Positions 43,829-53,250 of a stretch of DNA of 64,000 nt are shown here, in pieces. The stretch spans positions 1-64,000 of the forward strand of contig CAIVEH010000088.1 of assembly GCA_903904855.1 (NCBI GenBank), given 5' to 3'. Origin of the DNA: an uncultured Bacteroidota bacterium. Its GTDB lineage: Bacteria; Bacteroidota; Bacteroidia; Chitinophagales; Chitinophagaceae. The notes beneath the pieces were generated by a model that saw nothing but the letters and a program-made list of their open reading frames with translations, was not told the DNA's origin and searched no databases. The translations under genes and the position numbers were made by a program. Position 1 is the first letter of the stretch, and every line of letters begins with the position of its first letter.

Positions 43829-46777
43829 TTATTGACTGTCTGTGTACCAGGTCATATCCTGGAAAGTATAGGTACTTGGACCGCCGGTTGCTTCTTGGGC
43901 CCATACTTCGAAATAATCTCCTGGCGCCACATTGGGGATAAACACAACAGTTGACCATTGATATGGCTGGGTTGATGTTGCTGTCCTTACAGTGGTTTCA
44001 CCGTAACGTGTAGATGATACAGCGTTTTTTACAATTCCTATATTTATGGTTGTGTTTGATGTGGCGCAACTTACATTACCGGATATCCACATTACCAGAT
44101 CCCTGTGATTTTGAGGCTGGTATGTTATTTTGTTGGTTGCCACAGTAAACTTTGAAACAATCTGAGTTTGGTTACTGGTATTCCAGTTTGCTTTTACCCA
44201 GGTGCTGCCTACAGACACCGTTGTTGCATTGTTCAATACATTTACTTTGCAATTGGCCCGCTGATCAGCAATTCCGACATTATTTACAATAGACACTGAT
44301 GCATCCCTGCCATCAGTGCGCGTGAAATCAAATCCGTTTATAAATGAGCCTGTATTATTCCAGATGTTATTGGATATAAATACGGGCCCTATCGATGTAA
44401 ATGATGCTGGCACATAATTTATGCCATTTGAAGTGCCGCTGCTGTTATAAAAACCGCCATTGGTTATTGAAACTGTGGCACCGACACCTGATACCAAATT
44501 GACACCCTTCTCACAATCAGTAAAATCCACTTCAGAAGTTTTAAAAATTACCCCGGTCGATGTACCTGCAGCTACTTCTACTCCAGCTGCTATAATGGTC
44601 CTTATATCAGATTCAAACAGCCAAAGTTCTTCATTGTTTTGCATTACTATAGCTTTATTAAACTGATGAAAATCACAATCCTTGATTTCGTGATAGGTAT
44701 TGCTGCCAGTGAAATGAATCGCATCTTCTCCTGCACTGTTTCCATATCCGCTTAATGTGGAGCCCTCAAAGTCTAACATTTTGAAATAGCATTCTGTAGC
44801 ACACGAGAACATTGGCGCGCCTGCTAGGCCTGTGGCTGCATTCATTTCACAAGAGCCGTAAGACGAACCTTCTATTGTAACCGGATAGGGCAAACTAATA
44901 TTTATCGTCGAGGAAATATTGTAGTTTCCCGATTCAACTTCTATAATTGCCGGCCCCCACATATGAGCGTTAAGAAATGCTATAGCTTTATCTATGGTAT
45001 TCCACGGAGATGCCCACGAAACAATCATTTTATTTACATAGACTGTCCCCCTGTCTTTTGTATACCAGTTGCCCCCTTTGGCAACAAACGTAAAAGCATA
45101 CCATGGTGCAAGTGGCATACTGGGCAGACTATCAATTTTCGCACCACTGTTCCCCACTAATGTTACCAGGTCCGTATAAATTCCGCCATTTTTTACCGTT
45201 ATAGATAGCCCATCATCAGCACTTGTAATAACCGGAAACACAAGATTTATACTATTCTTGGCCAGTACAAACGTCTCTGTTTTTTTTATCGTATCATTTG
45301 CTGTTTTGATCACTGCATTGACGGTATTATTTACTATACCAAATGGCAAATTCCTTACTACACCCGAAGCTATTGTCATTACGCTGTCTGTAATGGCTCC
45401 TGCCTGTACTCCTGTCAGTGTGAGTGGGTTGGTTCCTGAAACATGTAAAGCTGTTGCAGGGCTTGAAGTACCTATCCCAATCTTCCCTGTACTGTCAATA
45501 ATCATTCTTTCCACATTATTTGTTCTGAACCGCAGGCTTTTGCTGTCTGTGGTTCCTATAAAATTTGTAACAGGGATAATGCCACTGTTTCCGGTAACTG
45601 ACCATACCGATGCAGCGCTTGGTTTATTATTGAAGGTGTTCCAGTCAGTCGATGTCAGAAAGCCTTTTGTTGAGGTTGAGGCAGCTTGACCGCTGGTATA
45701 ATTTATGCCTATCAGGCCCGATGTTGCAGTAAAATCCGATGCAGTATAGGTTGATGCTCCTTTAGTAGTACCATCTGCCGCCGCATTGGCTATAGATAGT
45801 GTTCTGTTAGTCGACAGATCACCTCCGCCCGACAATGGGCCTGTAGTATTTATTGTTAGTGTGGTAGGTACTTTATTATTAAACGTTGTCCAGTCTGTCG
45901 ATGTCAGAAATCCTTTCGCAGATCCGCTCGCTGCCTGGCCATTGGTATAGTCAATACTTACAACTCCCGAGGTTGTGTTAAAATCGGCAGCAGTAAATGT
46001 CGCTGCACCCTTCGTACTGCCATCTGCGGCCGCATCTGCAATTGTTATGGTCCTGTTGGCCGATAAGTCACCGCCGCCCGATAATGGGCCTGAAGTACTT
46101 ATAGAGCGGCTGGTAGCTACTTTATTATTAAATGTGGTCCAGTCTGTAGAGGTAAGAAACCCTTTAGCTGATCCCGATGCTGCTTGCCCGCTTGTATAAT
46201 TAATACCTATCAGGCCAGATGATGCGGTAAAATCAGCAGCTGTAAATGTTGCTGCTCCCTTCGTACTGCCATCTGCTGCTGCGTCTGCAATTGTTATGGT
46301 CCTGCTGGCCGATAAGTCTCCGCCTCCCGATAATGGGCTGGTAGTGCTTATTGTCCGGGTAGTAGCTACTTTATTATTAAAAGTGTTCCAGTCTGTACTG
46401 CTCAGGTAGCCATCTCCCGATGTTGATGATTGTGTAATACCTATGGCGCCACTGGTGTAGGTAATGGGGGCTGTTGCTGATATTGTGGCAGCACCGGTTG
46501 TTATTATTACCCATGCACTGCCATTATAATAATAAAAGCCTGGTGTACCATCTGTCTGGAATACCAGCAATCCTGTCGCCGGGCTCGATATGGCAGTCCT
46601 CTGTGCCGAGGTCATTCTTGGCGACAGCAAACCCTTGGTAGTAGAATTAACATCCAGCACCGCGGTCGATGCGCCCGAAGTATAAGTCGATACATCGGTT
46701 ACTATTACAGGCTGGGCAGTTACTGTTGCCGCAAAACCTATAAGGGTAACCAATATTATTAATATTCTCTTTGCCAT
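43829..46777 (-). CDS. Tail-fibre-like protein with 83-aa repeats and a beta-helix; candidate adhesin
   Basis: A 982-aa exported protein resembling phage tail fibres. The signal peptide is [14 protein letters not shown] and ends near VTAQ; I chose ATG 46777 rather than an upstream ATG that adds ten charged residues. Residues about 25-105 have [14 protein letters not shown] and [18 protein letters not shown], common in Bacteroidota fibre proteins. Tandem units of exactly 83 aa follow (about 130-380; [38 protein letters not shown]). After a hinge comes a right-handed beta-helix-like region (about 590-850; [22 protein letters not shown]) and a terminal domain. No T9SS tail is present. Its position directly after the chaperone gene (42 bp or 72 bp gap) makes it the candidate tip adhesin of the system; this is inference. 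Confidence 0.7.
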   Translation of the reverse strand: MAKRILIILVTLIGFAATVTAQPVIVTDVSTYTSGASTAVLDVNSTTKGLLSPRMTSAQRTAISSPATGLLVFQTDGTPGFYYYNGSAWVIITTGAATISATAPITYTSGAIGITQSSTSGDGYLSSTDWNTFNNKVATTRTISTTSPLSGGGDLSASRTITIADAAADGSTKGAATFTAADFTASSGLIGINYTSGQAASGSAKGFLTSTDWTTFNNKVATSRSISTSGPLSGGGDLSANRTITIADAAADGSTKGAATFTAADFNTTSGVVSIDYTNGQAASGSAKGFLTSTDWTTFNNKVPTTLTINTTGPLSGGGDLSTNRTLSIANAAADGTTKGASTYTASDFTATSGLIGINYTSGQAASTSTKGFLTSTDWNTFNNKPSAASVWSVTGNSGIIPVTNFIGTTDSKSLRFRTNNVERMIIDSTGKIGIGTSSPATALHVSGTNPLTLTGVQAGAITDSVMTIASGVVRNLPFGIVNNTVNAVIKTANDTIKKTETFVLAKNSINLVFPVITSADDGLSITVKNGGIYTDLVTLVGNSGAKIDSLPSMPLAPWYAFTFVAKGGNWYTKDRGTVYVNKMIVSWASPWNTIDKAIAFLNAHMWGPAIIEVESGNYNISSTINISLPYPVTIEGSSYGSCEMNAATGLAGAPMFSCATECYFKMLDFEGSTLSGYGNSAGEDAIHFTGSNTYHEIKDCDFHQFNKAIVMQNNEELWLFESDIRTIIAAGVEVAAGTSTGVIFKTSEVDFTDCEKGVNLVSGVGATVSITNGGFYNSSGTSNGINYVPASFTSIGPVFISNNIWNNTGSFINGFDFTRTDGRDASVSIVNNVGIADQRANCKVNVLNNATTVSVGSTWVKANWNTSNQTQIVSKFTVATNKITYQPQNHRDLVMWISGNVSCATSNTTINIGIVKNAVSSTRYGETTVRTATSTQPYQWSTVVFIPNVAPGDYFEVWAQEATGGPSTYTFQDMTWYTDSQ
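45641..46388 (-). repeat. 249-bp tandem repeats within the fibre gene
   Basis: The same anchor (CCAGTC followed by the STDW codons) occurs at 45641, 45890, 46139 and 46388, a spacing of exactly 249 bp (83 codons). Three complete units lie between them. The two central units are closest to each other, the outer ones more diverged. Confidence 0.85.
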
Positions 46778-46849
46778 GACTCTTTCGATTTTGAAGCAAG
46801 TTTCCAATTACCTCATCTGCTTTCATTCCCGTTATCTTTCACAAACCAA

Positions 46850-47731
46850 TTATTGCAATAATTCCAGGTCCGCTTCAGCCAGGATATCCGATTTGTTTTT
46901 TTCAAGATTTTTATAAACTATATGCAGCTTTCCGCCACGGTAATCGGTGTCTTTATCATTGCTGAGTTTCAGCCTGCAATACCGTTTTGTATTCGGCGGA
47001 TATACTGCCAGTCCTTTGGCATACCCTACCTGGTTCTCACTGCCATCTACCCCAATATGGTTCACTATCAGTTCTCCATAGGCCGACATATTGCCCTCCC
47101 GGTTGAAGGTGAAATTCAGCCATTTATCCTCATTATCATTTTGCAGAGAAACATCACCCAGACTCATTTTAACTTCTGTAGCACCATTACGTATGATAAC
47201 CGGTATAGTAAAACCAAAAATGGCCTCAATTTGTATGGTAATCCCCGATGTATCCTTTTTTGCCGTGTTGGCTGTTGCTTTTGGATGCTCATTCGGCAAT
47301 GCCCTGAAATAGATATGCGAACGGTATTCTCCCGGCCTCAGTTGGCTGTAGTTGGTCAGCTGCACTTTTACTACCTGCGCTTTGTTGGGCGGAATGGTTA
47401 CTTTCCTTGGATAAATGCGTAAATTGTTATCAGCTGTGTTCATTGTAGAATCGGGCATTGTTATAAACTCATATCTGCCTGAGTCAGATATCTGCATATC
47501 TGTTACTGATATAAGATATGTTGCACTATCCGTTCCGGAATTTACAAGGTTCAGTTGCTGTATTTTTTTTGTTCCATCAAAGAGCAGCCTTTTGGGATAT
47601 ATCATCAGATTTCCCTGGCCTGATACATTACCCCCAACAAACAGACAAAGAATGATAATTACGAGTAATCGGTTATAATTACCTGGCCTGGTGAGGATCG
47701 TTTGCCATTTGCCTGTATTATTTGCTTTCAT
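46850..47731 (-). CDS. PapD-like periplasmic pilus chaperone
   Basis: A 293-aa exported two-domain Ig-fold protein of the fimbrial chaperone type. After a polar start, the hydrophobic LLVIIILCLFVGG segment serves as signal peptide. Domain 1 (about 40-150) opens with MIYPKRLLFDG, in the place of the PapD strand with the conserved Arg; then LNLVNSGTDSATYLISV, YPRKVTIPPNKAQVVKVQL and GEYRSHIYFRALP, which match the chaperone G1 strand region. Domain 2 starts with IFGFTIPVIIRN. Both are expected in a donor-strand chaperone. It sits between the DUF4402 pilin gene and the fibre gene, the usual chaperone-usher order. A strong stem-loop lies just upstream. A distant family of periplasmic Ig-like proteins is the alternative. 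Confidence 0.75.
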   Translation of the reverse strand: MKANNTGKWQTILTRPGNYNRLLVIIILCLFVGGNVSGQGNLMIYPKRLLFDGTKKIQQLNLVNSGTDSATYLISVTDMQISDSGRYEFITMPDSTMNTADNNLRIYPRKVTIPPNKAQVVKVQLTNYSQLRPGEYRSHIYFRALPNEHPKATANTAKKDTSGITIQIEAIFGFTIPVIIRNGATEVKMSLGDVSLQNDNEDKWLNFTFNREGNMSAYGELIVNHIGVDGSENQVGYAKGLAVYPPNTKRYCRLKLSNDKDTDYRGGKLHIVYKNLEKNKSDILAEADLELLQ

Positions 47732-47790
47732 AACCGGTGCAATTTGTTTGATAAAAGTTTTTTAATGTTTTATAAGCGCTGCACTTAATA

Positions 47791-47836
47791 TATCGCATCC
47801 CAAAATCAAACGGAATCATGTTTTTGGGATGCGATA
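47791..47836 (-). promoter_or_regulatory. Strong stem-loop between pilin and chaperone genes
   Basis: TATCGCATCCCAAAA and TTTTGGGATGCGATA form a fifteen-pair stem with a loop of about 16 bases. On the minus strand no T run follows. It sits in the 118-bp gap between the pilin-like gene and the chaperone, where several pilus operons have an RNA-processing or partial-termination hairpin that raises pilin mRNA over the assembly genes. Confidence 0.65.
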
Positions 47837-47849
47837 ATATTATACATAA

Positions 47850-48401
47850 TTAATAATTAACTGTTACTGAGAATGGGCCTGTACCTCCTGAAGATGCTGA
47901 TGAATATACACCAGGAGCCTGACTGCCTCCAACATGTAATGTTGCCCCTACATAAAGTGTAGCCAATGTACCTGTACCAATTGTGCTGGTAGCTCCAAAG
48001 TTGTTGGTCCAGGTATCCACATCCATGGTATGGCTGGCGCCATCCGATACTGTAGTTACTGCAGCAGTAAGAGGAATTGTTATAGTATAAGTAGCACCTG
48101 ATTCTCCTGTTACTGTATACGAAGCCGCAGTTGGGCTACCTGCCACACCTGTTGGAAGTGTAACGCCTCCACCTGGAGTACGGGCTGCAGCAGACGATGC
48201 TGCCAGTTCTACAGTACCTGGAGTTGAACTCGCTACTACGCCACCAAATTGCAGATGATGTACCCTGGTGATCGCAATTGGGGTTATTATTGTTGCCCCG
48301 GCTTGCGCGGTTGCATCTGTGGCTGATGACTGTGCGAATGCGCTGTTTCCGCATACAAGTGCTATAGTTGCAATAGCAATACTCTTGATTGTGTTTTTCA
48401 T
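47850..48401 (-). CDS. DUF4402 pilin-like protein, candidate major subunit
   Basis: A 183-aa exported beta-sandwich protein. The signal peptide runs to NSAFAQ. The mature part has the DUF4402 pattern: ATIITPIAITRVHHLQFGGVV, GTVELA, a Ser/Thr/Gly-rich middle, SYTVTGESGATYTITIPL, and a C-terminal TVNY. A C-terminal beta-strand ending in an aromatic residue is what pilus chaperones recognise. It is the first gene of the minus-strand operon, with a candidate promoter at 48488-48515 and a stem-loop after it, fitting a highly expressed major subunit. No N-terminal donor-strand extension could be defined with confidence. Confidence 0.78.
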   Translation of the reverse strand: MKNTIKSIAIATIALVCGNSAFAQSSATDATAQAGATIITPIAITRVHHLQFGGVVASSTPGTVELAASSAAARTPGGGVTLPTGVAGSPTAASYTVTGESGATYTITIPLTAAVTTVSDGASHTMDVDTWTNNFGATSTIGTGTLATLYVGATLHVGGSQAPGVYSSASSGGTGPFSVTVNY

Positions 48402-48487
48402 TTTTTTGTGTTTTAGAAAAGATTTTAATTATTATGTTTTATTTGAAACCCCAACAAATAGTCGACATACTGTTAACATTTCATTGA

Positions 48488-48515
48488 CAAAAGTATAACA
48501 CATCTGGCCGCCAAA
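48488..48515 (-). promoter_or_regulatory. Candidate promoter of the pilus-like operon
   Basis: On the minus strand TTTG (48512-48515) lies 16 bases before TACTTTTG (48488-48495), close to the Bacteroidota -33 / -7 pattern. The start would leave a leader of about 80 bases before ATG 48401. Confidence 0.5.
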
Positions 48516-49641
48516 CATGATTTCGGTCAACTTTTGCACTGATAAAGATCAGTCCATTAACCATAAAATAGTAATTATTATCTAAGATAAAATTCTATTG
48601 CTAATGCTTTGTTAATAAGATACGACCAATAAATTAAGTGCAGATAAAACATATGTGCATCGAGATGTCTATTATTTTATCTTGTTTATTTTATTAATGT
48701 TTAATTATTTCTCTTTTTTTTATTATTATGTTAATTATTTAAACTTTACTTTAGCAATGAACACCAGATTGGCAACCAATACACATATAATGAAACCAGA
48801 TAAAAATCACACAATTAGGCATACATAACAATTAAATGCAACCAACTTACCCAATTTCAGAATAATCACATTTAAGTACATTTACCCTAACATAGATTAG
48901 TAAATTCCATAAGTAAATTCCAGAATACCGGCAGTTTCACATTTCACCCGCAAGGTTTTCCTGCTGATTTATTAGGTATACGCTTCATCAATAGATAATA
49001 TTTTTGGATAATATTTTTATGCATGTGTTCGCATTCAAAACAGGCTGCACACCCATGTTTCACCCCCGGTTGAACCGATTTATTTTCAAAAAATTATTTT
49101 TGGAGGAGAATTTTTACAATTAAGACCCAACAATTCGCAAAAATTGCTGGCAAAATTGCATTGGCGCCAAATCTCTAAAGTAAGAAGAAGGGTAATTACA
49201 ACCGATTGCCGCCTCAGCTTTTTTCAATAGCCATAGCATTGCTGATGCCATAAAAAATGATAAAATATACCTGCGGGTTTATGCTTGGCATTCAGTTGAA
49301 AAAACTGCTGAAATAGATTTAAATACTTTCAACATCAACAAGCCAATTGCTGAATTTGACATTTGGATTGCGCTGAAGGGGCATAATCCTATAGCCTAGG
49401 CCAACGCGCAATGAAATCTCGCACATGATATCACTAAAGGGTCTTGCAAATCCCCTCCCCACATTTCGTAGGTTGCGCAAATAATATAAACACGATTTTG
49501 TCCAGCACTTTGTATTCGTCCAATATTTTTAACCCATAATTAATATTTATAAATTAATTCTCCTCTCTGCAATAAAATAGTTATTAACCCGTTCAACATT
49601 ATCAAAAACTTGTTTTAACTTTATTACAAAATATACCTCCA
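48516..49641. other. 1.1-kb AT-rich divergent intergenic region
   Basis: I see no gene in it; reading frames are short and carry no motif. It is unusually long for this window and very AT-rich at 48600-48900. The only feature I can support is the repeat copy at 49319-49420, followed by CAAATCCCCTCC at 49447-49458, which also occurs just before the HTH gene at 52361. Confidence 0.5.
49319..49420. repeat. Dispersed intergenic repeat, copy 1
   Basis: The segment matches 52133-52240: AAATACTTTCAACATCAA, TGAATTTGAC, GGGGCATAATCC, ATAGC, CAACGC, ATGAAATC recur in the same order and spacing with scattered changes. It resembles the gene-free repeats common in Bacteroidota. Confidence 0.75.
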
Positions 49642-51906
49642 ATGAAAAATTGTACACTTTCGATCATCTTCTCCTTATGCTGTCTGGTTAACAGCAACTC
49701 CCGTGCCCAGCAACTGTATCTTCCCGATAACGGCATCAAAGTTTTCGCTTATGGCCAGCAGCAAACACTTGCCTGGTGTGGTGGCATGAACAATTCCCAG
49801 TTCGCCATGGCCGATCTCAATCACGATGGCCTGCAGGATCTGGTTGTTTTCCAGCCTTGGGGTTCATTACTTACATTTATTAATAAAGGCGTGGCTGGCG
49901 CTCCCGATTACAGATATGCCCCTGAATTTGCCCTCAATTTCCCGCCACTGATGGATTATCTTGTAATGGCTGATTACAACCGGGATGGCATCCCCGATCT
50001 CTTTCATAAGGGCACTACTGGTGTAGAAGTTTATAAGGGTTATTACAACTCCCTCAACCAGTTGTGTTTTACCTTTTTTAAAGATCTTTTTTACAATGAT
50101 CCGCTCATGCCCGGTGGGCCTGTTAATGTTTTTGTCAATCCGGGTGATGTACCCTCAATAGTAGATGTTGATGGCGATGGCGACCTTGATATTATAACTT
50201 ATTCTCTTGTAGGCAGCATCAGTTTATATAAAAATATGCAGGTCGAATTGGGTCTTCCGGCAGATAGTATACACATTGAACTGGCAGACCGTTGCTGGGG
50301 TAAATTCGGTCAAAGCATTTCAGGTACTGTTACATTAGGCGCTTGCGGAAATTCTGCCCACGATGGTCATAATCTTTGTCTACTTGATTATGATATGGAT
50401 GGTGATTATGATGCCCTTATCGGAAATTCTTATTTTAATCAGATTACCTACTTAAAAAATGGCAGAATGCCCTATTACCCTTCCGGCCCCGATTCAATGG
50501 TTGCCTACGACACTGCTTGGCAATCCGGGGGCGGAACACCGGTAAATATTTATTCAATGCCGGCTGCCTATAATATTGATGTTGACCAGGACGGAAAGAA
50601 AGATATCATTGTAGCGCCCAATGCTGGTTTGGGGGCTTCCGGTGTCAGTTCACAGAGTTTTTACTATTACAAAAACCTTTCCACAACCGGCTCTCCAAAC
50701 TATGTTTTCCAATCCGATTCATTCCTGGTTGATAAGATGATTGATCTGGGCACAGCTGCATTCCCCATGTTGTTCGACTATAATAAAGACGGCCTGCCCG
50801 ATCTGTTCATAGGTTCTGATGGTTACCTTCAGGACAGTACTCGTGCACTTCGCAGCCGCATATCCTATTATAAAAACACAAGCACTTCAGGCAATCCTTC
50901 CTTTACCCTTCAGACTGACGATTTCCTGGGTCTGAACATTCATAATTTCAAAGGCGCGGCACCTGCAACCGGAGATTTAGATAATGACGGCACATCCGAC
51001 CTCATCCTTGGCCATACCGACGGAACATTGTCTTTCTACAGGAATATTGCATCCAGCGATGCCATAACACCCGACTGGCAGTTGGCACAATTGGTTCTGA
51101 AAGATATAAACGGCGATACCATAAATACAGGTTACCATGCCACACCATTCATTTATGATGTAGACAAAGACGGCAAAAATGACCTGATAATCGGTAATAT
51201 TAACGGCACACTGGCCTACTATCAGAATGTGAGCACAACACCTCATGCCATCAGTCTTAAACTGGTAACCCTGAATCTGGGCCATATCAAAGCCGATCCC
51301 AAAACCATGTATTCAATCAGCGTTCCCTTTATAGGCAAAAGTGATACCACCGGTACCGATTATTTGTTTTTAGGAAGTAATTCGGGAAATATCTACAGAT
51401 TTAGCGGAATAGCTGATGGCGATACTACTGCAACTTATACCATGCTTGATTCCCAGTTTTCGTTTATAGACACTACCTATAATACTTATAACCATCAAGG
51501 CATGTTGTATGGCGTTTACAGCAATCTGCGCAGCGCGATAGCTATAGGCGATATTGCCGGCGATGGTAGTTCTTATCTCATAAACGGTGATACAAGGGGT
51601 GGGGTTCAATTGTACAAACAAGGCAAAGGCAATGTAAAAACCCCTTTTATTACCAATAACACAAACGTTCTCGTGTACCCCAACCCTGCCAGCAATCAAC
51701 TCAATATATCCTGGCAGCCATCTTCACAAAAAGAAGTGCAGATAAGCATTACAGATATGGAAGGCCGCCAGCTATTTGCAACTAATGCACCATCTGCTCC
51801 CGGCCATTACACCATCCCTGTATCCATGCTCACCGATGGCGTTTATGTATGCATATTGCTGAGTGGCGAAGGCAGGTTTTACAACAAGTTTACAGTAGTA
51901 AGATAG
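49642..51906 (+). CDS. FG-GAP/VCBS calcium-binding propeller protein with T9SS tail
   Basis: A 754-aa secreted protein. The signal peptide ends near NSRAQ. The body is an FG-GAP propeller with eight calcium-loop motifs: DLNHDGLQDL, DYNRDGIPDL, DVDGDGDLDI, DYDMDGDYDA, DVDQDGKKDI, DYNKDGLPDL, DLDNDGTSDL, DVDKDGKNDL. Each is followed by a short hydrophobic strand. The C-terminus is a T9SS sorting domain (VLVYPNPASNQL, ISITDMEGRQLF, GVYVCIL, ending KFTVVR). The family usually serves as adhesin or scaffold; no enzymatic residues were seen. It diverges from the pilus-like operon across a 1.2-kb gap, and intergenic repeats follow it. Confidence 0.85.
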   Translation: MKNCTLSIIFSLCCLVNSNSRAQQLYLPDNGIKVFAYGQQQTLAWCGGMNNSQFAMADLNHDGLQDLVVFQPWGSLLTFINKGVAGAPDYRYAPEFALNFPPLMDYLVMADYNRDGIPDLFHKGTTGVEVYKGYYNSLNQLCFTFFKDLFYNDPLMPGGPVNVFVNPGDVPSIVDVDGDGDLDIITYSLVGSISLYKNMQVELGLPADSIHIELADRCWGKFGQSISGTVTLGACGNSAHDGHNLCLLDYDMDGDYDALIGNSYFNQITYLKNGRMPYYPSGPDSMVAYDTAWQSGGGTPVNIYSMPAAYNIDVDQDGKKDIIVAPNAGLGASGVSSQSFYYYKNLSTTGSPNYVFQSDSFLVDKMIDLGTAAFPMLFDYNKDGLPDLFIGSDGYLQDSTRALRSRISYYKNTSTSGNPSFTLQTDDFLGLNIHNFKGAAPATGDLDNDGTSDLILGHTDGTLSFYRNIASSDAITPDWQLAQLVLKDINGDTINTGYHATPFIYDVDKDGKNDLIIGNINGTLAYYQNVSTTPHAISLKLVTLNLGHIKADPKTMYSISVPFIGKSDTTGTDYLFLGSNSGNIYRFSGIADGDTTATYTMLDSQFSFIDTTYNTYNHQGMLYGVYSNLRSAIAIGDIAGDGSSYLINGDTRGGVQLYKQGKGNVKTPFITNNTNVLVYPNPASNQLNISWQPSSQKEVQISITDMEGRQLFATNAPSAPGHYTIPVSMLTDGVYVCILLSGEGRFYNKFTVVR

Positions 51907-51953
51907 CTTTAAAATAGAATTAATACTTTAATTCGCATAAAATTATGCATTGC

Positions 51954-52030
51954 AATCTTTGATGGCTTTGCGGTCTTGCGTTTATAGAATATCGATTATC
52001 AATTGATTGGTTTGCGGCTTTGCGTGAAAT
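51954..52030. repeat. Degenerate CTTTGCGG-CTTTGCGTGAA type repeat
   Basis: GATGGCTTTGCGGTCTTGCG and GGTTTGCGGCTTTGCGTGAA occur 40-50 bases apart. A decayed relative (ATGGCTTTGCCATCTTG, then TGCGCCTATGCGTGAGG) lies at about 38325-38397, also downstream of a T9SS gene. Such runs are common in Bacteroidota intergenic DNA; the function is not known. Confidence 0.5.
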
Positions 52031-52065
52031 TATCATTGCACAATTTTACACAGCGAGCAGTATAG

Positions 52066-52136
52066 TACATAACCCACGGTTTCAACCGTGGGTTATGTAT
52101 ATCAGTCTATACATAGAACCATTTCAACGCATTAAA
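52066..52136. repeat. Two-module hairpin repeat, copy A
   Basis: Module 1: TACATAACCCACGG and CCGTGGGTTATGTA form a perfect fourteen-pair stem with loop TTTCAA (52066-52099). Module 2: TAGAACCATTTCAACGCATT at about 52114. The same two modules recur at 53251-53312 with the same loop sequence and nearly the same spacing. Confidence 0.8.
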
Positions 52137-52240
52137 TACTTCAACATCAATTAGGCAATCTATGAATTTGACAATTGGATCGCCCTCCAAGGGGCATAAT
52201 CCCATAGCATTGGGCAACGCCGTATGAAATCACGCCTGGG
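52133..52240. repeat. Dispersed intergenic repeat, copy 2
   Basis: It matches 49319-49420 (see that entry). It abuts hairpin repeat A, so the two may form one larger composite element of about 175 bp. Confidence 0.75.
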
Positions 52241-52399
52241 CTAGATATCTCCACCCATAAAAAAACTATCCACAACATTTTTTAAAGCCAAAACCCTTGC
52301 CCAGCCTGCATTTCACCCACTTCATGTACCCGATTTTGTGGATATCTTCGTTTTATTATTACAAATCCCCTCCTGACATTTGTGGTAAATTTCGAACTT

Positions 52400-53059
52400 A
52401 TGATGACCGAAAACCAACAGAAAGCACACAATCTTTTTTTCCAGACTGACCTCAACCAGCAGCAAATAGCCGACCTGATAGGTGTTAACCGCAAAACACT
52501 TTATGGCTGGATCAAACAGGGCAAATGGCTCCGCGCAAAACATGTCGCAAACTTTTCACCAGCCGTACTGGTCGGGCAATATTATGAACAGCTGGGCGCC
52601 CTCAATACCAGGATCGCCGCCCGCGATGAACCCATTCCCACAAAAGACGAAGCTGACATTATGCGCAAAATCAGCATAACCATTGAAAAGATTAAAAATG
52701 ATAAAATGCACGTTTGCGACATCATTAATGTCTTTGAAGATTTTACAAATACGCTCCTCCGGAAGGATCTCGATCTGACACAGCAGGTAATGCAACACAT
52801 GGACGAATACGTTCACGACCACATGGATGATTGCGACATTGATAAAATTGCCCGCCAGGACAGGGAATTGGAAAGGGAATACCAGCAATGGGTAAATTCG
52901 CATCCATCTCCTGAATCAACAGGCGAAGAAAGGACAAAAGAAAAACAGCCAACTGTAAATTGCCAACTGCCAACTGAAACGCTACTGCCAACTGAAAACT
53001 GCCAACCGGAAAGTAGGGTGCAAAATAGGGTGTACCAACAAACCGAACAATCAACATAA
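52400..53059 (+). CDS. Terminase-small-subunit-like HTH protein with repeat-derived tail
   Basis: A protein of about 219 aa. The N-terminal HTH (about 1-45) reads LNQQQIADLIGVNRKTLYGWIKQGKW, as in small terminase subunits and related solitary HTH proteins of Bacteroidota. The middle (about 70-150) is helical and charged, possibly for oligomerisation. The last 45 residues are encoded by low-complexity DNA with repeated TGCCAACTG, so the true C-terminus may be a repeat read-through. I chose ATG 52400; a GTG 18 bp upstream overlaps a TAAATTTC near-promoter box. No large terminase or other phage gene is near, so it is not part of an intact prophage. Intergenic repeats surround it on both sides, which hints at a mobile or parasitic origin. 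Confidence 0.6.
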   Translation: MMTENQQKAHNLFFQTDLNQQQIADLIGVNRKTLYGWIKQGKWLRAKHVANFSPAVLVGQYYEQLGALNTRIAARDEPIPTKDEADIMRKISITIEKIKNDKMHVCDIINVFEDFTNTLLRKDLDLTQQVMQHMDEYVHDHMDDCDIDKIARQDRELEREYQQWVNSHPSPESTGEERTKEKQPTVNCQLPTETLLPTENCQPESRVQNRVYQQTEQST

Positions 53060-53250
53060 ATAATTGAATGTAAATGATTTACAACAAAATCAAGACAAAA
53101 AATTATCCACAAGCAAAAATAAAAAACAGGGTGTAGCCCCCGCCCGGCAAAACCGAAAAGAACGCCGCCTTCAGGTACGAAACCTCAAATCAAAAACACA
53201 TTCCAAGCGAAAATGACCTTTTACCCATCTGACTTTCAATATACACATAG

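Noticed and set aside
52400-53059. A prophage around the terminase-like HTH gene
   Set aside because: No large terminase, portal, capsid or integrase is within reach; flanking genes are ordinary chromosomal ones.
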